This document shows positions 10,652 to 19,234 of a stretch of DNA of 26,487 nt, in pieces (position 1 is the first letter of the stretch; the number at the start of each line of letters is the position of its first letter). The position numbers and the translations under genes were made by a program. The stretch is from Stentor coeruleus (Eukaryota; Ciliophora; Heterotrichea; Heterotrichida; Stentoridae): contig MPUH01001003.1 in assembly GCA_001970955.1 (NCBI GenBank), forward strand, positions 1 through 26,487, read 5' to 3'. The notes beneath the pieces were generated by a model that had not been told where the DNA came from, made no database searches, and saw only the letters and a program-made list of their open reading frames with translations.

Positions 10652-10734
10652 ATTATAAACTATGCTTTTTTATAATATTCACTACTAAAATTCATATTCA
10701 ATATTGTAATTAAAAAAAATTCTTCTGATTTATA
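10652..10734 (+). other. 83-bp AT-rich spacer splitting the Ca2+ channel between domains I and II
   Basis: The spacer has three stops in the upstream frame (including TAA at 10649-10651), shifts frame by two relative to the downstream ORF, and contains a TGA just before the downstream ATG in that frame. It has no GTA...TAG intron of 15-16 nt. Its composition is like the intergenic DNA here and unlike the coding flanks. Confidence 0.75.
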
Positions 10735-13700
10735 ATGTCATTAAATACTGGGGTCAAAAGCCGAAGCGAATTCTACAAACTCAAGCTCTCGAACTTCAAA
10801 TTTAAGAAAAAGATGTGTGGCATACCTTATATCGTTGAAATATCCAACTTGTTCTATAAACTGGCCGTATCGCAAACATTTGTTTTGACAATGACAATAA
10901 TAGTTCTACTTAATATTGTTGTACTGTCATCAGATTACTATGGAATATCAGAAGAAACTTCCAATATATTATCTATGATCAATTCCTTCTGCACAATGGT
11001 ATTCACTATTGAAATAATCATAAAAATCACTGGTCTTGGTTTCAAAAATTTTATTAGAGACAACATGAATATCTTCGACTGCTTTATAGTAGCACTTAGT
11101 ATTATTGAATACTTTTTATCTCAATCATCAGGATTCAATGCATTTCGTTCTTTGAGGGTTTTTAGACTTTTACGTGTACTCAAAGTTATGAGAATTTTTA
11201 GATATACACGGTCATTGATATTATTACTTAATGTTATAAAAAGCTCAATGTCTAAATTCATATATTTGCTTTTGTTACTTTTGCTTATGCTAGTGCTTTT
11301 TACACTGCTTGGAATGGAGATTTTTGAGTCAACTTTTGATTTCCCTGAAGGGCTTCCGAGAAATAATTTTGATTCATTTCACTGGGCTTTTGTGACAATG
11401 TTTCAGGTATTATCTTCAGAGAACTGGGATTATGTTTTAAGGATTTGTATGAGGTCAAGTGCTGGGCATTGGAGTGGGTTTTTTATTATAGTTTGGCTCA
11501 TTCTGGGGAATTTTATTATACTTAATTTATTCTTAGCTTTGCTTCTTGGAGCTTTTGAAAGTGATCATAATATTGATGGAAATGAGACTATTAAATTTAA
11601 TAGAGATGAAATTTTTCAAGGATTTCTTAGCAAGGCTAAAAAGGAAGAAAAGGCCCGAGAGAGGATTTTAGAGCATTTTATCAATGAAGAAGAAGGGGAA
11701 ATGTATAGCTTGAATGATTTGAATATAATGACTTTTAAACCTACAGGGATTTTAGAAAATGATTTAGAGGAAAAAAGTTTGTGCCTACTGAGCACTGAAA
11801 ACTCAGTAAGGAAAGCAATGCTAAGAATTGTTCTTAATAGTAAATTTGAAATCACTATTATTATTATTATAGCTTTGAATATAATAAAGCTTGTGTGGGA
11901 TACTTATATATTGTCAGAAACTAATGATTCACCTTCTGAAGTTGCATCAACTATTATTGATTCTGTTTTCACGTTTATTTTTGCTTTGGAATTTATTATG
12001 AAAACTATTGCTTTAGGTTTCTGCTGGGGGAAAAGGACTTATTTAGCTGATAGATGGAACAAATTGGATTTTATTATACTGATATTATCTTTGATTGATA
12101 TATTGCTTATTACAGTTAATATTGCAGTTGTTAAAGTGTTTAGAGCCATGAGAATATTTAGACCACTTAGACTTATAAGATATAATTCATCTATGAAAGT
12201 TATATTAAAATCACTTTTTGAATCTATCATAGCGTGTTTGAATGTTGTCATTGTTATTTTTGTGATTTGGTATATTTTTGCTATACTTGGAGTCGCACTT
12301 TTTAGAGGAAAAATGTATACTTGTGAAAACACTGAAATTACAAATAGAGAAGAATGCGAATCAATTGGTTTTACTTGGAATAAAGACCCTTATAATTATG
12401 ACAATATTTTTGAGGCTCTTTTAACACTTTTTATAGTTGGGTCTCAAGAAGCCTGGCCAACTTATATGTATAATGTTGTTGATGCATATCAAGCTGAACA
12501 TTCAGCGATAAAAAACTATAACCCACTTGCAGCCTATTATATTATAATCTATGTGTTTATTGGTGATTTTTTCATGATCAATCTTTTTACAGTTGTTGTA
12601 TATTCGAAATTTACAGAAGCTAAACAAGAAGAAAGCTCTCTAACATCAGTTTTATTAACTAAATCTCAAATGAACTGGCTTGAAATACAGAGTCTCATTC
12701 TTAAATCAAAACCAGAATTAACTACTAAAAGAGCTCACGAATCTTACATAAAAAAAATTGCTGCAAAGGTAACTGCAAGCAAAGCTTTCAAGGTATTTAT
12801 TGTGGGAACTATCCTTGTAAATACTATTCATATGGCAATGTATTATGAAGATGCAAATGAAATCTATACAGAAAGTTTAGACATAATTAGTCAGATTTGC
12901 ACATCAATTTTTTTACTAGAAGCTGTAGTTAAAATTTTATCTCTAGGCTTCAAGGGTTATTTCATAAGCGTTTGGAACCGCTTCGATTTTTTTGTTGTAG
13001 TTTGTTCAATAGCATTCCTTGTACTTGAAAATAGTATTAAAAGTGATGTGACTCTATTAAAATATGCACCTCAGCTTATAAGAGTCCTAAGAGTATTAAG
13101 ACTTTCCAAGTTCCTTTCTTTATTCGAATCTTTAAACTATATAAGGGATCTTTTAAATGTCATCATGTTTTCAATGCCAGCTGCTTTGAATGTTTTATGC
13201 TTGATGCTGATGATTTTTATTATATATGCTGTTTTAGGAGCTTATTTATTTTGGCAAGTTAGAGGTGAAATTATAGATGAGCATTTCAACTTTTCAAATT
13301 TCCACATGGCTATGATGATGCTTTGGAGGATCTCTACTGGAGAAGACTACCCAAAAATTATGCACGATTGTTCACAGTATTATAATACAAAAACAATTAC
13401 CCTTTATTTCACTAGTTTTGTTATGCTCAGTACTTTTATATTAACTGAGTTTTTTGTCTCTGTGATCATTCAGAATTATAAGGAGTTTATGGAAAACCCA
13501 ATCAGTGCTGTGAGGATTTTTAACACAGTTATTAAGAAATTCAAAAAAGTATGGCTTGAGTATTCTAAAGACTCTGGTGGAATCCGAGTCTCAAGTAATC
13601 AGCTCTACGACTTGCTTAAGGATCTTGGTAGCGATATTGGGATAAGTTCTAATTTTCCTAAAAGCAAACTTAATAGGTTTATATATTCAATGAGAGTTAC

Positions 13701-14139
13701 TATTGATGATGATTTCGTGTATTATCATGATTTGCTTTATGGGCTGATGAGAAGAAGGTACTCAAAATCTTCTTATAGAGGAAGTGAAAATTTTATTAGG
13801 AAAATACTTGCTAAAGAAGAACTTGGAATATATAAAAAATTGAAGAGCTTGAAAGATGATCAGAAGGCTAAGTTTGTGAGTGATAAAGATAATTTAGTGA
13901 ATGAGAAAAATTATTCAGATAAACTTGTTGAATTTTATTATATTGATTTGTGCTTTGCTGCATGGAGAAGATTTGTTAATATTAAAGACATTAGAAGAAG
14001 AAAACTTCGCAAGTGGAAAAGGAAGAAAAAAAACTTGATTTGTGCTTTGCTGCATGGAGAAGATTTGTTAATATTAAAGACATTAGAAGAAGAAAACTTC
14101 GCAAGTGGAAAAGGAAGAAAAAAAACTAATTTAGTGTAA
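10735..14139 (+). CDS. Voltage-gated Ca2+ channel alpha subunit, domains II-IV
   Basis: The 1134-residue ORF carries three complete six-helix domains. Domain II spans about 45-275 with a strong S4 (residues 137-160) and filter SSENW (Glu229). Domain III spans about 365-625 with S4 near 464-484 and filter SQEAW (Glu572). Domain IV spans about 680-915 with S4 near 780-795 and filter STGEDY (Glu870). With Glu in domain I the ring is E-E-E-E, the established signature of Ca2+-selective Cav channels. The C-terminal region (920-1100) is basic. Residues after about 1100 come from a 92-bp tandem duplication read in a shifted frame; without it the protein would end KRKKKN. The only usable start is the ATG at 10735, because an in-frame TGA lies nine bases upstream. 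It needs domain I, encoded by the ORF at 8615-10651, to make a full pore. In ciliates such channels drive ciliary reversal or contraction. Confidence 0.92.
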   Translation: MSLNTGVKSRSEFYKLKLSNFKFKKKMCGIPYIVEISNLFYKLAVSQTFVLTMTIIVLLNIVVLSSDYYGISEETSNILSMINSFCTMVFTIEIIIKITGLGFKNFIRDNMNIFDCFIVALSIIEYFLSQSSGFNAFRSLRVFRLLRVLKVMRIFRYTRSLILLLNVIKSSMSKFIYLLLLLLLMLVLFTLLGMEIFESTFDFPEGLPRNNFDSFHWAFVTMFQVLSSENWDYVLRICMRSSAGHWSGFFIIVWLILGNFIILNLFLALLLGAFESDHNIDGNETIKFNRDEIFQGFLSKAKKEEKARERILEHFINEEEGEMYSLNDLNIMTFKPTGILENDLEEKSLCLLSTENSVRKAMLRIVLNSKFEITIIIIIALNIIKLVWDTYILSETNDSPSEVASTIIDSVFTFIFALEFIMKTIALGFCWGKRTYLADRWNKLDFIILILSLIDILLITVNIAVVKVFRAMRIFRPLRLIRYNSSMKVILKSLFESIIACLNVVIVIFVIWYIFAILGVALFRGKMYTCENTEITNREECESIGFTWNKDPYNYDNIFEALLTLFIVGSQEAWPTYMYNVVDAYQAEHSAIKNYNPLAAYYIIIYVFIGDFFMINLFTVVVYSKFTEAKQEESSLTSVLLTKSQMNWLEIQSLILKSKPELTTKRAHESYIKKIAAKVTASKAFKVFIVGTILVNTIHMAMYYEDANEIYTESLDIISQICTSIFLLEAVVKILSLGFKGYFISVWNRFDFFVVVCSIAFLVLENSIKSDVTLLKYAPQLIRVLRVLRLSKFLSLFESLNYIRDLLNVIMFSMPAALNVLCLMLMIFIIYAVLGAYLFWQVRGEIIDEHFNFSNFHMAMMMLWRISTGEDYPKIMHDCSQYYNTKTITLYFTSFVMLSTFILTEFFVSVIIQNYKEFMENPISAVRIFNTVIKKFKKVWLEYSKDSGGIRVSSNQLYDLLKDLGSDIGISSNFPKSKLNRFIYSMRVTIDDDFVYYHDLLYGLMRRRYSKSSYRGSENFIRKILAKEELGIYKKLKSLKDDQKAKFVSDKDNLVNEKNYSDKLVEFYYIDLCFAAWRRFVNIKDIRRRKLRKWKRKKKNLICALLHGEDLLILKTLEEENFASGKGRKKTNLV
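13943..14126 (+). repeat. Exact 92-bp tandem duplication at the Ca2+ channel C-terminus
   Basis: Two copies (13943-14034 and 14035-14126) appear identical and directly adjacent. Because 92 is not a multiple of three, the second copy is translated in another frame and replaces the ancestral stop. A single copy followed by TAATTTAG would end the protein at KRKKKN then TAA. The duplication therefore adds about 34 new residues. It may be a very recent event or an assembly or read-joining artefact. Confidence 0.93.
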
Positions 14140-14264
14140 TTGAAGTATGTGCGAGTTTATTTAGTAATGAAATTCTTGATTAAAATTAGTATTTTGTTTT
14201 CAGTTTTATCTAAATAACTATAATAGTTTTCATATATCCACCTAGCTTTGTCGCATTTATTAAT

Positions 14265-16261
14265 TTAAATCATAACGTGATGAATGATATCAACCTCTCC
14301 AAGAATCTTCGGAGAATAACATACAAGCTCAGAACCTGTGGCAAAATTCTGACTCTGTGAAGAAAAGTAGCCAGCTCTGCCCAAGCCCCATCCATAAACC
14401 TTTCCTTGATCAGTAACACAAATAACCCTACTTTCTCCGCAGACAATATCCAAAATATTTCCTTCAATATCAATTTTTTGTGGATTGCATAAATAGTCAC
14501 TATCAATTTCCTTACCAAACTGACCCTTATCGCCATTTCCCCAAACATAAACCTCTCCCTGATCAGTAAGACAAGCTGAAAAAATATGCCCAGCCACAAC
14601 TTTGACAATAGCAGACTTAAAAGAAAAGTCAACCTGAGTAATTCCTTTATACTTAATACCTTCAACTTCTGCAGGTATAACCCCTAACTGTCCATCTTCT
14701 CCCCAACCAAAAGCATAGATTGATCCTTCTTCATCAAGTACTAGTGTATGAGCTTCCCCACATGCTCCACCTTTGATTTTTTTAGTGAAACAGTCAAGTT
14801 TTATTGGTTGTAAAGCGACATATCCATGCTCATCTTTACATAGCTGTCGATGAGGTATACCTAATTGATGAACATCTCCTCGGCCCCACATGTAGATTTC
14901 TGATGCATCACTGATAGCAAGTGTATGATAGCCTCCACATTCAATATATCTAAACACTTCAGTAGTAACGCTTTGGATGATTTTTGGGAAACCGCATGAG
15001 TTGGTGTTTCCATGGCCTAGACAACCAGAAGCGCCATATCCCCAAGTCATGATTTTCCCATCATGTGTTATTATAGCACAGTGTTCAAAGCCACATGAAA
15101 ACCAGATGGCCCCATTGCTCGATAATTCTCTAGCAATTTTATTCGTCAAAAGCAGTCTGTCATTTTTTTTATAGTCTACACAAGCTTTATTTTGGATTTC
15201 AACATTTGAATACTCTAAAGCTAAAGCTGTGCTTAACCCTGTTGTACAAACTGATGCGATTATTTCTAAGACATCAGGTAATTCGTTTAATGATTGACAA
15301 AAGACTAGCTTTCTCTGAATAGGAGATGTTGGATGATAATAAGAAATTTCTTGAACTAATGATGTGTAAGGAGAATTCATACTTGTAAGGGATTTCGGCA
15401 GCAACTTCACCAATTCCGGTTTTATATGATGACTACCCATGATATTTTTTGATGCTAGAGCTTCAACTTCGAGCGTGCACTTAATGGTTTGAATTGAGCC
15501 TTCTTCAGCAAGAGATATACAGCAATCTTCAGGGGTAACAAAGTCATCAGTCTGACCAAATTTAATAAAGGATTGATTGAATTCAGGTTTTTCGAAACAG
15601 TCAGATTCGAAATCATCTAGATTCTGAGATGAATTAGGGGAAAAAACTGATGGAGAACTTGCTGGAGTTAGTGAGTTCAATTGCTTTTCATTGCCGGGTC
15701 TACTGTGAAAGTCTCTTAGAATGTTTAAAATCGCTTCTTTATCTTTTTCATCTATTGCTGGGACGTCAGCTCTGGAAATTCCAGACAATGCGCTACTTGA
15801 ATCATTTAAATATGAGTTATTTAGAACGTTGGAGTCAGTTTCAGAAAAAGCTTCTAGTCCTGATGTATATAAATCGGAACTTTCATGAATAGGAATTCTT
15901 GTGTAATGCTGAGTTTTTTTGAAAGGGCTATTAATATGAAGACATTCAAGAAGGTAGTTAATGTCAACACCATTTGTATAGGTAAAAAGACTTGAAGATA
16001 TTAACGCATGAACATCATTTTTGCTAATTTGGCCATCGATTAGTGGAANGAAGATATTAACGCATGAACATCATTTTTGCTAATTTGGCCATCGATTAGT
16101 GGAAATTGATACAAAGAATCTATTGGGAAGCATAGATATGGAGAACATAGTGAAGGACTTATAATCCCATGATAGGTGCTTGATCTTCTTACTTCATATA
16201 CAGGAGGATGACTCAGAGCAAGAGAGATATGAGTTGATGGAGTTTCTCTATTAGTTTCCAT
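14265..16261 (-). CDS. RCC1-repeat protein (contains a 56-base assembly artefact)
   Basis: The start is the ATG at 16259-16261 (METNRETPST) and the stop is TAA at 14265-14267. The N at 16049 plus one copy of a flanking 55-bp duplication interrupts the frame. Discounting those 56 bases leaves 1941 bases, exactly 647 codons, so the gene is probably intact at 646 residues. The first 350 or so residues have no domain I recognise and include a Ser/Asn-rich stretch near 160-200. The last 300 residues hold about five RCC1 blades with typical motifs such as FSCGFEHCAIITHDGKIMTW, GYGASGCLGHG, GGYHTLAISD, WGRGDVHQLG, GEAHTLVLDEEGSIYAFGWG and VYVWGNGDKGQFG. They should form a beta-propeller that binds protein partners. 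Being an exchange factor for Ran is not implied, as many RCC1-like proteins have other roles. It converges on the Ca2+ channel gene with 125 bp between stops. Confidence 0.88.
15994..16104. repeat. 55-bp direct duplication flanking a single N
   Basis: Bases 15994-16048 and 16050-16104 appear identical and are separated only by the N at 16049. Two contig ends that overlapped but were not merged would look exactly like this. Discounting one copy and the N restores the RCC1 reading frame perfectly. Confidence 0.93.
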
Positions 16262-16813
16262 TTTAATAGATAACAAGTTTTTCTTTTATGAGGATATTTT
16301 TATATATAATGTGTTATATTGAGAAATTAAGGGATTTTTATTGTTGTGATTTGTGTTAATATTAGTATAAAAGCTATCACTTAAATTTATAATTTAAAGA
16401 TTATGCAATATGAATATCAAACTTCCAACAAAAGTTATTGTAGAATAGACAAATATTAAATTTTTATGTTTAGACCAATCAAATATATTTAATTTAATGC
16501 AATATTCCAGTAATTTAAGTAAACCCTTCTTTTTATTTAACTAAAAAATTTTACTAAACTATATAAAATAGCTAATATAATATAATGATCACATTTTTTC
16601 TTTTGCTTTTCTCTAAAGTTATAATATACTAATTATTTGGCAATTCTTAATTATTTTAAACTCTAACCTTCCTATAAATTCAATATATTTATAGCCTAAA
16701 ATCACATAAATCTCTTAAAATGGCACAGTATTCGATTTATAAAATATTTCATAAGAATTTTATTCTTACATAATATAAAAGACTTCATGCAAAGTGCAGT
16801 TAGATAATTAGTA
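16262..16813. other. Divergent intergenic region
   Basis: About 550 bp of very AT-rich DNA lies between the RCC1 gene (minus) and the coiled-coil gene (plus), and presumably carries both promoters. No ORF, RNA gene or clear repeat is visible. Confidence 0.5.
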
Positions 16814-17896
16814 ATGGACCAAAATGAGCTCATAGAACAGTACCGCACAACTCTTGAAGTGATGAAAGAAAAACTTACTAACCTCTATGAAGACAAAGAA
16901 AAGCAGGCTCAAGAAATCTTGGAAAAAAAATCAGCAAGTTTGGAATTTCAGAAGCTCGAGCAAAATCTTGAAATTCTTCAAGAAGGGGTTCAGAGTTTGA
17001 ATCTCGAAATATTCAAAGAAAAAGGTAACCTTCGAAAGCTCAAAGCAGATAATGAATGGGGTGAAGAAAAACTTATGAACACTGAAGAAATCTTGTTATT
17101 AAAAAGAGAACTAGACGAAACTATTCAAAAGAATAATGAGCTCAAAACAGATAAAAATATGACAAACAATGAATCAAAACTTGCTCAGCTCGAACAATCC
17201 AATCCAAAACTCTTTGGCTTAGTAAAAAAAATCATCATGGTAGAAGAAACAAATTTTCTTTTAAAAGAAGAATTATCTTTCCTTGAGCAAGAGCGTAACA
17301 AAATCCGTGCTGAGTATTATAAAATAACCCAATGTCTTGGGCAAAAAGAAAAGCTTAAGCTGAAAACAAGAGAGGTTGAAAAGGAAATTGAAAGATCAGA
17401 AGCAAACATTTATTATATGAGCAATAGATTAGAAGATCTTGCATATGATCTTGAAAGGGAAAAGGAGAGTTTTAAAATATCTGAAGTCAACCATTTGTTT
17501 GAAAAATTAGAAGAACTTAAGCAAAGAAAGCAAGAAAGCGGGAAAAAAGTTTCTGATTTGTTTGATCAAGTTGAAGCATTTGATATAGAAATTGATTCTG
17601 AAAGAAAATGCGAAAATAAAATGCCCCCTACTAATTTGAAACAGGAAATAAAGAATTTAGAATCAGAGATTACTGAAAGGACTAAAGAACTTAAGCAGAA
17701 ACAAGCTGAGAAGAAAAGACTGCGGATAGTTTTTGAACAAAAACTTAAAGAGTTTGCTATGAATAAGAAAGCTAGGCTAAGAAGTGCTGTAGATATGCAA
17801 AGCACAAATTTGAGTAAGCATACACTGAGCAAAAGTACGCCAAGTCTTGCTGTAGCACATAGCACAAAGAGGCTAATGAGTAAAGGCTTAATATAA
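16814..17896 (+). CDS. Coiled-coil protein of unknown function
   Basis: The 360-residue protein is almost wholly predicted coiled coil from about residue 3 to 320, with repeated heptads rich in Glu, Lys, Leu and Gln (for example EKLTNLYEDKEKQAQEILEK and IKNLESEITERTKELKQKQ). A possible break lies near 130-145 (NPKLFGLVKKII). The last 40 residues are basic and Ser/Thr-rich without a coil. There is no signal peptide, membrane span or catalytic motif. Similar architecture is common in ciliary, basal-body and cortical cytoskeleton proteins of ciliates, but no family can be named. The start ATG at 16814 is well placed after an AT-rich leader (ATTAGTA). It stands alone, divergent from the RCC1 gene. 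Confidence 0.85.
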   Translation: MDQNELIEQYRTTLEVMKEKLTNLYEDKEKQAQEILEKKSASLEFQKLEQNLEILQEGVQSLNLEIFKEKGNLRKLKADNEWGEEKLMNTEEILLLKRELDETIQKNNELKTDKNMTNNESKLAQLEQSNPKLFGLVKKIIMVEETNFLLKEELSFLEQERNKIRAEYYKITQCLGQKEKLKLKTREVEKEIERSEANIYYMSNRLEDLAYDLEREKESFKISEVNHLFEKLEELKQRKQESGKKVSDLFDQVEAFDIEIDSERKCENKMPPTNLKQEIKNLESEITERTKELKQKQAEKKRLRIVFEQKLKEFAMNKKARLRSAVDMQSTNLSKHTLSKSTPSLAVAHSTKRLMSKGLI

Positions 17897-18019
17897 TCAT
17901 GATTAAATCAGTAAAATTTCTAGTTTGTGGTTTATAGATGAAAAAAAGCCTTGCTTCGTTAAAATTTTCAGTCAATTCATGCTTTTTTTTCATAAATCAT
18001 ATAGATTTAAATTTAGTTC

Positions 18020-18720
18020 ACTTACATGCAAAAAAAAATTATTTCATCAAGCTCTTATCTTCTAATAAATTTTTTTCTTCAAGGACTTCTTTCAAATCAA
18101 AAGGTCGTTACTCAAAATATTTACTAGTTAAAGCATCTAGTGCGTTGGTCATAGGACTTCCATATCTTGAAATAAAAGATAAAATGCTTCCTCAATAAAG
18201 TTTTCAAGCTAGCTCTTACAAGTATTTGGTTCATTTACAGCTTTACAAACATTGAGTCAACAATTTGTATAATTTTTGTTATCAAAGGTATAATACACTG
18301 CATCTCATCCTGGGAGATTTTCAAATAGTTTTACTATGAGTTAATATTTTTCCTAAACCTATCATATTCTTCTTAAAGTTTTTCTCTTATTTCTTAACCT
18401 TTTTTGCTTCCTGAAGTTTTAAATCCTTCCATAACTTTGAAAATCTTTAATTTTTCTGTTTTTCTTCATGAAGGACCCTTGCAAGTTAGTTATTTTTTTC
18501 CTATATCTCGTTCCATCATTTACATCTTAACATAATAATAATAAATGGTTTTCCGCACGCATGATTACCCTTAGCATAATTTTTGTAATAAAATCTTTAA
18601 TTTAGTTATCAGTTGTTTCCATTCTAATGCCACTTTGGTCAGTGTTATATCTCTCAATTTCTCTCCGAATATTTTTCCTAAGGCATCATAGAAGTACAGT
18701 AACCAATTAGGAAGCAAATT
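18020..18720 (-). pseudogene. Decayed minus-strand coding sequence, family unknown
   Basis: Read on the minus strand, several protein-like segments occur in order but in changing frames with stops. They include PNWLLYFYDALGKIFGEKLR and LTKVALEWKQLITKLKILLQ (about 18715-18570), RFSKLWKDLKLQEAKKVKK (about 18455-18395), YLKISQDEMQCIIPLITKII (about 18330-18265), LENFIEEAFYLLFQDMEVL (about 18215-18160), RYGSPMTNALDALTSKYFE and RPFDLKEVLEEKNLLEDKSL (about 18170-18045). Several stops fall where Gln would fit, as expected from C-to-T decay of CAA and CAG. I cannot name the family. The 86-codon plus-strand ORF in the same place looks like a shadow. Confidence 0.4.
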
Positions 18721-18745
18721 AATCAAGCATTAGACCTTAAGGAAA

Positions 18746-19201
18746 CTATGATAGAGATATGGGATCAAAGTAGAAATTTATGAAAGCAGATTGAAAAGGT
18801 TAAGTAAAATCATGAACATAGGGTTGATGGTGTTTGGGTTTTAGGTTGAGTGGAACGAAGTATCAAAAGAAAATTCTTTCAAAGGTTGATCCGGATAGAA
18901 GTGCTAAAACTCTTATAAAATGCATTAATGAAAACGTTATCGAAAGTAGTATAATCATCACAGACTATTGATGAGCTTATCTTGGACTGGAAATCATGGA
19001 TGTGCTTATCATCGTGCAAATCATAGTCAAAATTGTGTAGATCAAGATAATTTAGCGAGCACTAATATGATAGAAAGGGCATGGAATGATATAAGTAAAT
19101 ATCAAGCCAAGAATAGAAAAAGATATAACTCCCATTTTATCAAATTTATATGGCGAAGACTTGAATCTCACAATTCATGTAATTATATTCTTGTCAAATA
19201 A
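18746..19201 (+). pseudogene. Decayed Merlin / ISXO2-like DDE transposase, copy 2
   Basis: The pieces in order are: IEIWDQS at about 18749 (degenerate V-E-I-D-E-S around the first catalytic Asp), NHEHRVDGVWVLG followed by a TGA and VERSIKRKFF, then after a frameshift KVDPDRSAKTLIKCINENV and SSIIITDY (second catalytic Asp, at about 18955) followed by two TGA codons. After another frameshift come CAYHRANHSQNCVDQDN and MIERAWNDISKYQAKNRKRY, matching the N-H-S, F-V-D-P and I-E-x-x-W motifs of the family. At least two frameshifts and several stops show that it is dead. The relic ends about 30 bp from the kinase stop codon. No terminal inverted repeats were identified. Confidence 0.75.
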
Positions 19202-19234
19202 TAATATGCTAATAATCTAAAGAAATATCATAAA

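Noticed and set aside
14270..14665. 131-codon minus-strand ORF inside the RCC1 gene
   Set aside because: It overlaps the RCC1 repeats in another frame, and the RCC1 frame has the recognisable motifs.
17938..18198. 86-codon plus-strand ORF after the coiled-coil gene
   Set aside because: It has no recognisable feature, low-complexity codon use, and lies opposite more protein-like decayed segments on the minus strand.
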